This document shows positions 34,921 to 46,603 of a stretch of 64,000 nucleotides of DNA, piece by piece (the first letter of the stretch is position 1; the number at the start of each line of letters is the position of its first letter). The position numbers were made by a program, and so were the translations under genes. Source of the stretch: Plectosphaerella cucumerina (Eukaryota > Ascomycota > Sordariomycetes > Glomerellales > Plectosphaerellaceae); the NCBI GenBank assembly GCA_020746995.1, contig JAGPXD010000002.1, forward strand, positions 1,736,001 through 1,800,000, read 5' to 3'. The notes under the pieces were generated by a model that saw nothing but the letters and a program-made list of their open reading frames with translations, searched no databases and had not been told where the DNA came from.

Positions 34921-37685
34921 ATGGAGGTCGACGACCGCAGGAGCCTCAGCTCCAACGAAGCCCCCAGAGACAGCGAGTCTGGCAGGGTGCGCAAGCGCAA
35001 GAGACTCGTCATCTCGTGCTCCGAATGCCATCGTCGCAAGCAAAAGGTTGACTCGAATCGCCCTTTGCTCCGTTCGCCACAGCTTTACTAATCCGAACGT
35101 CGTCTGCCAGTGCGATCGAGGCCTTCCCTGCGCAAACTGCAAGTCGCGAAACAAAGAATCAGCATGTCACTACGAGGCAGGCGCTGCGCCATCGGAAAAG
35201 GAACGTCGCAAATCTCCCGTCGATACAGAAGACCCGGACCGCCGCGCCGGACAGACCCTCCCTCCGTTCGAAAGCCTCTCGACCGCCGCCGCCAATTGGG
35301 GATACTCGCAAGCCGGCGGCTCGACGCTGGGGTTCCTCAAGAAAATCGAGACCGTCAATGGCGAGACTGGCTTTGCGGCTGCCCCGGTGCAGCCGGCAGA
35401 TGACGAGTTTGCGCTAAAGGAGCGCTACAAGTCGCTGATCCGGCAGCTGCCCGCCAAGAGCTACATCCAGCGACTTGTGGATGTCTACTTTGAAGAGTTC
35501 AACGAGTATGTGTTGCGAGCCCGCTCTCCCATCATTGATGCGCCAGCCCATGCTTTCTGTACCGCCAACGCCCCCTGATCTGGGCTGACGTCCGTCAAAG
35601 CACATACTTTGCCCTGGACCCCGACGTCTTCAGGGCACAGCTGGCCGAGTGGAACAACCTGTCCTTCAGCGTGCTGTCCTCCGCCGGTCCCCAAGGCCTG
35701 TCTCCTGATCTCAGGGCCTTCCCAGCCCTCCTTTTCCAGGTGCTGGCCATGGCGCTCCTGGTGCTGGCAGATGAGCCCCATGAGTTCTACGATCACCTCA
35801 AGTATGCCGGAAACATGACGTTTGAGGACCTTGCCGCCGACTACAGTGACTCGGGTGTCGGCACACTGACCCTGCTCGGCAAACGACACATCACTTTGAC
35901 TGCTGTGTAAGCAACGACGCTGTATTGCCGCCACGGTGCCAAAAGACTCACAGTGTTGTCTGTAGGCAATCAGGTTTCCTCCGGGCCAACTACCTGAAAT
36001 ACACAGGCAAGGTCACAGAATCTGTAAGACGACCCCTGTGGCACCTGTCACACCTGAGAGGCCTAACATCATCCTAGTGGCACTCGATCGGCAGCTCCAT
36101 CAAGGATGCTCAAGAAATCGGCATGCACCGTGACAGCCTTGACCCTCGCCCCGCCAGTAACTCGCCAGAAGACATTCTAGAGAATCAGTGGCTCATTCAA
36201 CGTAAACTGCCTGCCACCTCCTCAATGTGACGATAGCTGACTTGCCCCAGGGAGACGGAGAATGTACATGACACTGCTAGTATGGGATGTGGTAGGTTAC
36301 CATCTGGCTCTTGGCGAGTTCCTTCCCGCTAATAACCATGTCAGCACTGTGGTGTTGTGCTCGGACGGCCAGGAACCATCGACTGGAGATCTAGTATGTC
36401 CTCTCATCTCTATGTCACTAATTGCCTCTGACCGGACCTTGTAGACCCGCCAACATTACCCTTGGATGCTCCCTTTCCAAAAGACCGGCGAAAAACAGCA
36501 CCGGCGCCTCGAGATGAAGAGCGAGATCCACCGACGCCTGTCACGATGCAGATTGCCCTCTACCACCTGATCCAGCCGCTGGTGAAAGTCATGGAGCTGG
36601 AACAGGACGGGCCGTGCCCCAAGAGCTACGACAAGGTAGACAGAGTGCACGAGATGACGATGAGGATCTACGAAGAATTGCCGGCATATCTCCGCCTCGA
36701 ATATCCGGACACGAGATGGGATAACCACCCGGGTTGCCAATGGTTACCCGCAGCACGAAACTTCACCGCACAGATTCATTGTAAGTCATATGTAGTTTTG
36801 GGAGGAGAAGACCCTGACTAACCCACATTATAGTCTTCGACTTCATCGCGGTTCACAGACCATACGTGTTTCATCGAAAGCGCAGCAGAGTGGAAGCGCT
36901 CCACGCCAGCATGCGGATGCTCGATTGCCATCTCGAATCGTTCCGGGGGCTCGATCCGAAGACGTACAGGAATTTCCTCCTGTTCTTCGGTAGCTTTGAT
37001 GCGGTGGTCATGATGGCGTCCATCTTCATTTTCTTCCCTCGAGAACACATAGATCTGGCACCAAAAGCTCTGGTAGAGTTCCAAGAGACACAGGCACGGT
37101 TTGGTAAGCACATCCGCCCCCCCTTCCACCTTCCTCTTACTGACATACGAAACAGAGGCCATCCGCGAGCGGAACAAGCTAGCCAAAGCAGCAAGAGGCG
37201 TCCTTCAAGCGATTTACGTCAAGTTCAAAAAGGCTGTCGAAGGCCATGCACCTCCGATGAGCGTCTCGAGCGGGGTCTCGACAATCGACAGCCCCGACTC
37301 GGGTCGCGACTCTGCTGGCACCATGGCAACCAGCGTGGACATGCTCCTCAACAACGCCCCCGGCCTGACGCCAGGGCTGACGCCTGGGAGCAACAGCAGC
37401 CAGTACACATCCCCGGCAGCGACCATTCCAAGAAAGATGGAAGACCCCTCGCAGTACCTGACGCAGCCGGAGTGGGGGACGAGCAACCTGAACTTCGATT
37501 TCGGCAACATGGCCCCCCTCTTCCCGATGGGCGACATCATCTACAACGACTTGACATCGATGGACAACTCCATGAACTGGGGCGTGGGGGCAGCAGCGGC
37601 CGCGCCGGTGCCTGCCTTTGAGGGCGACTTTGGGGGGGACAGCTTCTGGAGTCTGATGAACCAATACAATCCAGGGCCGATGTAA
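34921..37685 (+). CDS. Zn2Cys6 fungal transcription factor (fungal_trans type)
   Basis: Ten exons: 34921-35046, 35111-35505, 35601-35906, 35966-36023, 36078-36201, 36251-36291, 36345-36393, 36445-36780, 36834-37103 and 37156-37685. They join into 744 residues; all nine introns have GT donors and short length (49-95 bp). The zinc cluster has Cys33, 36, 43, 49, 52 and 61 (CX2CX6CX5CX2CX8C), preceded by a basic RKRKR patch; intron 1 falls exactly before Cys43. The middle-homology domain follows (HSIGSSIKDAQEIGMHRD; RRRMYMTLLVWDVHCGVVLGRPGTID). The tail is Gly/Pro/Asn-rich and acidic, as in an activation region (LTPGLTPGSNSSQ; FGGDSFWSLMNQY). Target genes are unknown. Exons of 41 and 49 nt make it hard for automatic gene finders. 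Confidence 0.9.
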
Positions 37686-39149
37686 ACCATGGCATCGAGC
37701 AGCAGCCATGCCGTCGGCCTATGTACCAGAGTACCTGATTTGCAGGAGATTTATGACAGAATGGATCATGTGCTACGCAACGGCTCCATCCTACAGTATC
37801 TAATGTGTGCCCGGAGGCATCACCATCAGTACGTGTACCTAGCCTCCCTGCGGGAATGATGCGGACAGCCAGCGAGTGCGGCGAAAAGGGGGTTGGCAAG
37901 TTGGGTGGCTGCAGCCACAACCAAGGTTCCATCAGTTCAATATGCAGCGGCTCAGGAGGTGAGAAATCAGGTGTTATCTACCGGGGTTGGCGACCTCCGA
38001 ACAGGACGGATTGGGTAAAAGTCCACGAACCCATGACGAAAGGGCCGGGAAGGCCCACAATACCCGGCTCTTGGTATCGGACGCCAACAACATGATTGGT
38101 ACAAATGCGGACGCTAAGCTAGAAAGCCGCTAGTGTGCCCCCCTTCCGCGACGGCCGACCGAATGGCAATCCTGTATCCCATGGCCAAGACCGAGCTGGT
38201 GCGAGTACGAGTGATAGGGACAGCAACGTCGGATGAAGGACAATCTAGAACTGACACTCAACCGTCTGGGCCTCTTGGCCCCCCTTTCCAAGAGAAAATG
38301 GAGTGCTTGAATGCTGCGATGAGGACGATCAAAGGACATGGATTCGCATCTGGATGCCCCAGGCGTCTGGAATCAAGGGTCGCTCCCGGCGATGCGTTCG
38401 GTACTGGATGCTTGGGGCTCAGGGCTCAGGGGGGCGGAGGACGACGGCCGGATGGCAGATGCGGCGCGCATCGCTGCAACCCGCCCTGACCCCTGCGTGG
38501 CCCCCCTTCCCAAAGTGAACGTTCACGGCACAACTGGAACTTTGCCCAGACTTTTGCTGTCCACACCGATCGCTTTGCGGCATCAACGCAATTTCCATGC
38601 CATCCCATCCTTCGCCGCGAGGGACTGGACCTCTCGCTCTCGCTCTAGGTAGTCGACTGATCCCGGGACGCCGCTTTCGCCGAGCCCCCCCCACAAGCAC
38701 TGTACTTCGATCCACGTCCTAATGCTGGTACCACCTCGCGCGGCTGCACCCCAAAGTCCCCCCGGCCTCCTTTTTCTTGACTTTCCACCCGTCTGACGAA
38801 GACGCTCCACGTCAACCATTCTCCTTGTCGTCCTTCTTCTCCTCCCCACCCTTCTTTCTCTCGAGTGCGCCATTCACTCCTTTACTCCAGGCCCTTTTTT
38901 GAAAGATTGCTCGCCCGTCGACAGCGGGTTGTGTGTCTTGTTTCGTTCGCAACGTCATCGAGGAGAGTCGAGCTTTCGCGAACCCGCCGACCGGCCCGAG
39001 CCAGCTTTTTTCGCCCCAGGCCTGCTTGTCCCGGTCTCGTCCCACGTCTGCCCCCTTTGCACTGCTTGCGCGGCCTGAACGCCCACCACGCCTCTGTCGC
39101 CAAAGACGTCAACGTCCGTTCCCACGAAGACGGGACGACTCGACTCGAG
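37686..39149. other. Intergenic 1.5 kb
   Basis: 3' flank of the regulator and a CT-rich 5' leader of the glycosyltransferase gene. No gene or RNA seen. Confidence 0.5.
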
Positions 39150-40522
39150 ATGATTCCCGGCCTGTTGCGCACCCGCGTGGCAGCCGCCATCGTGGCGGCT
39201 ATCATGATTCTCATGTTCCTCGCCGGTCTGGCACAGCAGCAGAACTACTCGTTCAACGTTCCTTATCTGTAGGTTTTACCCACCCACCACCCCTCCGAGG
39301 CTAGCCTCAGACAGTCGCTGTCGTTCGCGCCGCCCGCGCATTTGGCGTCTTCGACAGAATGCCAGAGCGAGCCGATCATTTCCACGTGCGAGAACCGGTA
39401 AACTGACCGTGGACTTTTCACGCCCGCAGGAACGAAGCAACCGGCATCGTCGAAGCGCCGTCGCTGGCCCAGAACGAGATTGCGCTCCGCGACTTCTACA
39501 TGAAGCACATGGTGCTACCCCGGATCCCGCTCAACTCGACAGTGTACAAGCCTCACGGCGCCTATCAATGGGAGATCAAGGAGGATCAGGATCTGCTGTG
39601 GGAGACGCCCCTGAACAAGCAGCTCTGCATCTTCGACCTTGACAACCGTCCGTTTGAGGAGGAGGGACAGATCTTCGGACCCAAGACCCTCAGCTGGACG
39701 GACAACCCTGTCGACATGCACGGCCTGTCGCTCGGCGTCCTCCAGCACTGGCTCTATGGTGCGCATATCCCCAGATGAATGCCTCTTCTGCTGCCTGGCC
39801 TCGCTAACGTTTTTTTGTGTACAGCCAAGATCCACGGTTACAAGTACTACTACGTGCACACCGGCGAATTCGAGGACCGCCGCGCCTCGTGGAAGAAGCC
39901 CTCCGTAATGGGGCGCATTCTGAAGAAGCACCAGACTTGTGTCTACATGGACTCGGACGCCATCTTCAACCACATGGACCTGCCGCTCGAGTGGCTGATG
40001 AACTACTGGAACATCGACAAGAACAACAACTCGGTCGCCCTGGCTATGGACCCCAAGGCCGAGCACAACGTCGACAAGCAGGGCAAGCTGTACGATAACA
40101 CTGGATTTATGATTGTCCAGAACCGTCCGGTCACCTTTGAAATGATGGACGACTGGGCCGTCTGCGCCGACGAGGGCGGCAAGCACCCCGACTGCGTCGA
40201 GTACCGCACTGTCGCCTTCGGCCGGCCGTCCGACCAGGGCGGCTTCGGCAACTTCATCCGCTACGACTACAAGGACCACGTGAAGGAGCTCCCTTGCGCC
40301 GAGGCCAACGGATTCCCCGAGGACCGCTCTGAGTGCCTCGGCACCTTCATCAAGCACCTGTGGTCCGGAAAGAACGAGCTCATCAAGATTGCTATCGGCG
40401 AGCAGCTCCCTGGAAAGTTCCTCGAGATCTTCCACAGGCAGATGATGAAGGAGAAGGACAGCTTCTACCTGACGGAGGAGCGCCTCATGAGCGACGCATG
40501 GCTGAAGGAGCGCGTGCAATGA
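39150..40522 (+). CDS. Type II membrane glycosyltransferase, GT-A fold (GT34-like)
   Basis: Three exons: 39150-39268, 39430-39758 and 39825-40522. Introns are 161 and 66 bp and the product has 381 residues. A short basic N-terminus (MIPGLLRTR) and one hydrophobic helix (VAAAIVAAIMILMFLAGLA) anchor it as a type II Golgi/ER protein. The catalytic domain has HGYKYYYVHTGEF, then a DxD metal/nucleotide-sugar motif in CVYMDSDAIF, WLMNYWNIDKNNN, and DNTGFMIVQNRP with the acceptor-side Asn-Thr-Gly. This order fits the galactosyl/mannosyltransferase superfamily around GMA12/MNN10 (GT34), but I hold the family number with caution. The sugar donor and acceptor cannot be told from sequence. Confidence 0.8.
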
Positions 40523-43122
40523 TACCAAAATTTCCCTGAGAGCAGAGGGACACTCGAGTGCGGAAACACAACAAAAACAGCATACTGGGAGCCGCAAAGG
40601 GGTGGCCAGGAGGTGCGACGGGCTCCCGAGGGGGCAGGCACCGAGGGACACCACGAAGACGGGTATTCCATGGGAACTAGCACGGCGTCTTGGGTCTGGC
40701 ACGAAGTGTTTGCTTCTTTTCTCTTCTCGGGCATTTTGTACTAGTAATTACACAAATCAAGCCAGCGAGACACATAAATGCACAGGCATCAAACCATGGG
40801 AGCTCTGGGACGGGGACGGTGACGAGTGACAGACCAGCATCGCCTGGTTTGTAGGAGGCGGGATTTAGTCCCTTTCCGTGCTGGGATGACAGTCGGAGAA
40901 TTCTGGAACTGACAGCAGGGGAGGCCTGGTATGGCATTGAGCGGCAGCTGGTCACGGTTCGGACGATGGGTTGAGGGTTCGACGAGACGGCTGCGCCACA
41001 GAAAGCGCGACAAGACGGGAATCGACAAGATTTCTCGCCTCTGTTTGACGATGCGTCTCACGCCGCTCTGGGTGGCCGTGGGGCGGTGGAGCTGATCCCC
41101 GGGCCTGGGCCGGACGCCGCGAGCCGGGTCACCGACACTCTTCCGTCTTTCGAGCAAACGCAAATGGCATCGCGGCCGGGGCACTGGAATGTGGTCGTTC
41201 GCAGCTAGGAGGACGGGCGGGCGGGGAAGAATGGAAGGGTCTCCCGGGGAAGTCAGGTCCAGGGCGGGCTGCCCAACGGGTCCACGTGGACCGGCGGGCG
41301 ATCGGTGCCAGCCCACGCCGCCGACCAGGCTGGCCAGCTTGAAAAGGTCGTGTCGTTTGTCTCCTGGGACCTGTGTGGTGTTATGGCGTGGCGTGGTCGC
41401 ACAGAGCTGGTGACGAGTGTGGATGAAGACGGGACCCGGCCAGCGTTCCGTGCGGTCGTATGCAGAGGGAGGCGGCATGGCGTCTCTCGCGGCGAGTTGA
41501 TAGGACGGGGGGGGGTGCACAGAGTGTGGGAGGGAGGGGATGGTATTGGCGATGTTGAGGAGCTGGAGGGAGCGTGCAGGAGTACATGCTGGGCAAGGCA
41601 TTCTCAGCTTCTGGTCTCCCCCATTTGGTGATTGCCGCAGGGGCGGTAAGTGAGGGACATGTCAGCTAGCCGCCCAAGTCCCGCGCGTAGGGGCTTTCTT
41701 CTATTTTGGATGCTGTCACCAAGAGCCCAAAAACGGGGTACTGTATCCTGTGTTTTGTTTCTGTTTTCTGTTTCCTGTACTTTGGGTTTGCAAAGACCTG
41801 TATGATACCTGTCACCTTGCTTGGCTCACTTGTATTTAAGGCGACTGACCAGCGTGTCTCCAAGGCACAAACCTTTGCCAAACAGGAAGGCAGGGAGGGA
41901 CAGTGACCGCCTCTCTCCGCATCTGCCAGCACCCTCCCGTCGGGCCACTCGCACGATATACTCCCGCCTCTAGAAGTACATACATCTCCCCCACACACCA
42001 GCTCCAGCGAGGTACCAACGTACCCATTCACCATTCACTTCACCTCTCCTTCGCGCCCACAGTCAGCCTTGCTGCAGATCTGTGCTGGCACGATACAGAT
42101 ACAGCACAGCAGAAGCACCACGCGCTCGGCCAGTGACACGCGCATCAGCCAACCAAACAAACCAACAGAAAGTCGATTCCCCCCGGCGGTCGGTCACAAC
42201 ACCACCACCAACACCACCACCACTCAAACCCCAGGCACCCAAGGCCTTCCATCCTCTTCTCCTGTCGCTGCTGCCACACGGCGCCGAGTTGCACTTTGAC
42301 TATCTCCTCTCGCCAGCAGCCAATCACTCAAATACATCCCGTCGGGGCGAGATCGTCCCGTCGCTCACTCCTCCTTTTCCCCCCTTCTCCCTCTCCTCCC
42401 CCTCGAGTCCCAAGGCACCGCAATCCACGAGGACCGTCTCAGTCTCACTACCCGCCCGTCGCGCTTGGCCGGTCAAAGAGTGTTTCTCATACTCGCCCTC
42501 GATTGTCACAGCGTGCATTAAGGGATCGTCCAGCACTGGCAGTGCACGTCGTCGGTTGTCTCCCTGCTGTGGCCAAGACTACGCGACGCACTGATTACAG
42601 GTACCTTCCTACAAGAGGAGGTCGCCCGGTCGTGCCTGCCCATCAGCTGCCTCAGCTACCTAACGTCGCCTGGTGCATTCACTTTGCCAGCTACATCATC
42701 AAGTCGAAACTCCCCTGTGGCCGCTCGACCATCCTCACTTTTCTTCCCTGGAAGCTTCCAAGACATTCTCCAGCTGTCTGCTGCCGCCAATTCAAGTTTG
42801 CTTTGGCCCAAGCTGTTGGAGCCGACCATCAAACAGACACCCAGAGTGGTCCAGCCCGTTGCAGCGAGCCACACCACAGCACCTTCGGAAACTCAATTGC
42901 AATAAATTGCGATAACGCTCCCACTTTTTTGTCGTCGATACAGATTCTCATTCACTTGCACCTCGGTGTTTTAATCACTTCGCTTCCTACGCCAATCCTC
43001 CGCGCACTTCTGCATCGCACTGAACGGCATTGTACCTAGTTGTGGCGCCAGGGTAATTCGTCTCACCAGTGTTGTAACCTTTGTTGCCGGCCGATTCTGC
43101 CCACGCGGCCGAACAAGGCATC
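40523..43122. other. Intergenic 2.6 kb
   Basis: This lies between the glycosyltransferase and the CCCH gene, both on +. The second half (about 41900-43100) is CT/CA-rich and looks like a long leader. ORFs 40789-41601 (-) and 42296-43039 (+) are Pro/Arg/Ser-rich and unrecognised. A CCA-type run occurs near 42200-42228. Confidence 0.5.
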
Positions 43123-44879
43123 ATGTCTATCGAAGGCGAGATTGTCAGGTTTGCCGAACGTTATCAATCTGTCGTCGAGACACGCAATCGGACAGATGAG
43201 CTGATCCAGGTAAGCAAGCACATCTTGTCCTCAGGGCGTCTGATATCACATGCCCTCATCCGCCCATCGACTCGACCTGGGCGCAAAGGCAGATGGAGGA
43301 AGAGAAGCATGGAGAGCACCTCGTCAATTCAATCATCTAACCACCCGCAGGAAATGTTTCTTTACATCCGGAAGCAAGAGCAAACGATAGCGTCCCAACA
43401 GGCCGACCTGGGATCATACTTAACCCTCAACAGGGATCTTTCCACCCGTGTGCAGGTTTTGGAAGACACGAACCCATACGTCCTCGTTCTAATCGACGGA
43501 GATGGCCTCCTTGTCAGTGATCTCGATCCATTCCCCATCCTCTGCACCGTTCCTTGACCTCGATTACTAACAATGGCATTAAGTTCAACGATGAATACAT
43601 TAGAGCGGGCGTCGAGGGCGGCAGAAGAGCAGCTCACAGTTTGCACAACGCCATTCTTCAGAAATGTGAGACCGACCAAATCGAGATTGTTGCCAAGGTC
43701 TGCGCCAACGTGAACGGCCTTTCCAAGGCTCTACTTCGCGAGGGTTCAGTGAACAACGACTACGACTTGAGAAACTTCAGCATCGGCTTCAGCCAGGCCA
43801 GGGCATCTTTTGACTTCATTGACATTGGTCACGGAAAGGAAAGGGCCGACGTCAAGATACATGGTAAGCCGGACCTCCACCACGAGCTCCCACTGCTCCG
43901 CCTTGAAAAATTTGTGCTCACCCAATCCAAGAACTCATCAGATGGCACCTGAAGAACAAGAACTGCAAGCACATGCTGCTGGGCGTCTCGCACGACTCGG
44001 GCTACGCTTCCTTCCTAGATCACGTTATCACCGACGAAGACACCCTGTCGCTCTTGACCATCATCGAGGGCTTCCCAACCGTCAGGGAGCTGCGTCAAAA
44101 GGACCTAAACATTATCCGTTTCGATCACATTTTCCGCTCCGACAAGATCACCGACCGAGGAGGTCAGCCCGTCATCACCAGGAGGGGTAGCAGCCCTCCT
44201 CCCCCTGCTCCTCCTGCGCCTCTTCTGCTTCCCGCCGTGGCTGAGGATCCGTCGTCGCACTCCTCCTCTGCCTCGACCTCTTCCGACGCCCCGAGCACGC
44301 CCCCCTCGGCGAGCTGGGCCACCGTGACCAAGAAGGTGCCCCCTCGACCCCAGATGACGCTGCCCCTGGCACATATGAACATCAACAACAACGTTGCCCG
44401 TCCTCCCTCGGCCGTCATCACCAAGACGTCGACCCCTGCCTGGGAACCCGGCCCACGCGGCATTGACGCGGCCATCGTCTGCAACCTGCAGGTGCTCGAG
44501 AGCATCCGAAGCCGCAAGGACAGCGCCAAGCTTTGTAACAATCATTACCTGAGGGGCCCTTGTGTCAAGGGCAACGAGTGTGTTTTCGAGCACAAATACC
44601 GACCCAGCGAGGATGAGAAGAAGGCCATTGCCTTCCTCGCTCGCCAGAACCCATGCACCAAGGGCCAGGATTGCGATATTGCTAACTGCATCTATGGTCA
44701 TCATGTAAGTCAACCCCCGCCCCGTCCCGCCCTGTCGCCACGAACCCAGATGCTGAGACTATCGCCAACAGTGCCCCACTGTTCGTGACGGAACCTGCTA
44801 CCATCCTTTCTGCAAGTTCAGGGTCGAGGAGCATCCTCCTGGCACGAAGTTCAAGAATATCCATATCAAGGACAACTGA
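43123..44879 (+). CDS. CCCH zinc-finger protein with N-terminal NYN-like domain
   Basis: Five exons: 43123-43209, 43351-43512, 43584-43863, 43932-44704 and 44772-44879. They give 469 residues. An N-terminal coiled segment (FAERYQSVVETRNRTDELI ... RVQVLEDTN) leads into a conserved domain starting VLVLIDGDGLLFND. It has acidic residues and KHMLLGVSHDSGYASFLD, reminiscent of NYN/PIN-like nucleases, where Asp residues bind metal. A Pro/Ser-rich linker follows. The C-terminus has three Cys/His clusters: C-x8-C-x5-C-x3-H (about 390-410), then C-x5-C-x4-C-x3-H, and a last CPTVRDGTCYHPFC, which is encoded by its own exon. CCCH fingers usually bind RNA. Nuclease activity is only suggested; proteins of this layout are normally annotated just as zinc-finger proteins. 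Confidence 0.82.
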
Positions 44880-45476
44880 GGCTGGACTACGAGGCTCGGC
44901 TTCATGTCTGGGGGGCCACACAGGTCCCCTCTGGCCATTTGGGCTTGCGAAAGGACCGTTTTGCTGGTTTGATTTGACTCTCTTTTGCTGGGCTGTTGTG
45001 TGGCCAAGATTACGGGAATGTAGCGGCGGTTGGGCCCTGGGTTCTGAGCCTTTGCAGCAGCTTTGTATGGTCTAGTTCGATGGGATCGTAGCGTGCCGGC
45101 ACAAAGATTGACAGCCGAATAATCAACGTTTGCTTTCTACAGCGTCGTCGTGAAGGCCCCCTATTCTGTACTTCGTCGCTCATTCCGATAAGCGCCCATC
45201 TACGGGCCTTATCGAGCTGCACTATGGGGGCAGTGGGTCCAACCACCCCAGGTCGCAACCCCACCATCACTCGTCGGGTTGACGTCTAAAATACCACGAC
45301 ACAGCACCAACGTCCACCATACATCCCCCACAGCTCGGCTTGTCAATGCCACTGCCGCAACAAGCGTCCGCATAGCTGAACACACCTCCAGAACCTCAGG
45401 GCAACCCCGAAGAACAGGCGACTCGAACCAGCAAGGCCGCGACCGCCCGGCGCGACCCCCCTCCTCCGCCGCCACC
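44880..45476. other. Intergenic: CCCH 3' flank and SRP19 promoter
   Basis: About 0.6 kb. The frame of SRP19 is open upstream to 45279, but the first in-frame ATG is at 45477. No other feature. Confidence 0.5.
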
Positions 45477-46373
45477 ATGTCCCACGCCCGAGTAGAAGAG
45501 GTGTCCGACTCGGACCTCGAAGCCTCAGACCCCTCCGAGGTCGATATCGACGACTTCGCCGACGCCGACATCATCCGCCGCGTCGATCCCAAGCGCGACA
45601 CCCCCGCGCAGTCAAACGTGCCCTCGGCCTACTCGACACGGCCGCAACAAGGCTCCGGCGCGCCCACGCGGGGCTCCCTCTCAGGCGCCTCACCCGGCGG
45701 CGGCGTCAGCCAGCAGGACAACTTCCACACGACAAACGACGCAAAGCAGTACGCAGACTACCACTGCCTGTACCCCGTCTACTTCGACGCCACGCGCACC
45801 CGCGCCGAGGGCCGCCGCGTCGCCGCCGGCCTGGCCGTCAAGAACCCCCTCGCTAGGGAAATCGTCAACGCCTGCGCCGCCCTGCGCATCCCCACGCTCT
45901 TCGAGCCGGGAAAGTGCCACCCCAAGGACTGGGGAAACCCGGGCCGCGTAAAGGTCCGCATCCCCTCGGACGCAGACAAGGGCCGCCCCGCCCCGCCGGC
46001 GGGCTCCATCCCCAGGGACATCAAGAACAAGCACCACCTCTACCTCCTCATCGCCGAGCACCTCCGTGCCAACCCCGCCCACGAGAACAGCATCACCCTC
46101 CGCGCACGCATCCAGGGCGTGCCCCCCGCCATCGAGAACGACAAGCCCTGGCCCCGCCCCGCCGTTCCTAGGGGCTGGAAGATTGGAGAGCTTGTCCCGT
46201 TCATCAGCCCTGCCATGACGGGCGGTGGTGTCAGCGAGAATCTCTTCAAGGATATGATGAAGGAGATGCAGGGTGGCGGTGATCCCATGGCCGCCATGAT
46301 GGGCGGTGCGCCGGGTGCTGCTCCCGCCATCGAGGACAAGAAGAAGGGCAAGAAGGGCAAGGGTAGGGCGTGA
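45477..46373 (+). CDS. SEC65: Signal recognition particle subunit SRP19 (Sec65)
   Basis: A single exon of 298 residues. The start at 45477 has a strong context (GCCACCATGT). SRP19 binds the SRP RNA and lets SRP54 join, for targeting secretory proteins to the ER. The SRP19 fold is clear: YHCLYPVYFDATRTRAEGRR, AREIVNACAALRIPTLFEPG, KCHPKDWGNPGRVKVRI, then KNKHHLYLLIAEHL. The N-terminal 85 residues are acidic and Ser/Gly-rich, as in other fungal members. The C-terminus ends in a Lys/Gly tail (KKKGKKGKGRA) typical of RNA binding. Length agrees with yeast Sec65 (about 270). Convergent with dynactin p150, 230 bp between stops. Confidence 0.95.
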   Translation: MSHARVEEVSDSDLEASDPSEVDIDDFADADIIRRVDPKRDTPAQSNVPSAYSTRPQQGSGAPTRGSLSGASPGGGVSQQDNFHTTNDAKQYADYHCLYPVYFDATRTRAEGRRVAAGLAVKNPLAREIVNACAALRIPTLFEPGKCHPKDWGNPGRVKVRIPSDADKGRPAPPAGSIPRDIKNKHHLYLLIAEHLRANPAHENSITLRARIQGVPPAIENDKPWPRPAVPRGWKIGELVPFISPAMTGGGVSENLFKDMMKEMQGGGDPMAAMMGGAPGAAPAIEDKKKGKKGKGRA

Positions 46374-46603
46374 GGCGGTTAAGAGTGATGAAGGATTCCT
46401 CTCGCATTCTGCTGAGCAAAAGCCGTCATGACGCGCTGCGGATATCACGGTAGCAAGCATACTTCATGAAGTTACACGACCATCTGGCCCGGGAGTCCAA
46501 GCATGAGCAGGAATGAAATAGGAAGCGAGTTCAGAGCATAGGGGGTATCTGATCCTGGTCGTACATCCGCAGAGGGCAATGAATGACATGCCGTGATGTG
46601 TGT

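Noticed and set aside
40789..41601. A 270-codon minus-strand ORF
   Set aside because: Pro/Arg/His-rich without structure or family pattern, in the 3' flank of the glycosyltransferase gene.
42296..43039. A 247-codon plus-strand ORF before the CCCH gene
   Set aside because: CT-rich leader-like DNA; the translated product is low-complexity Ser/Pro/Arg and joins no downstream exon in frame.
45279..45476. N-terminal extension of SRP19
   Set aside because: The extension begins at a TTG codon. The first ATG with a good context is 45477, and the conserved family sequence needs nothing upstream.
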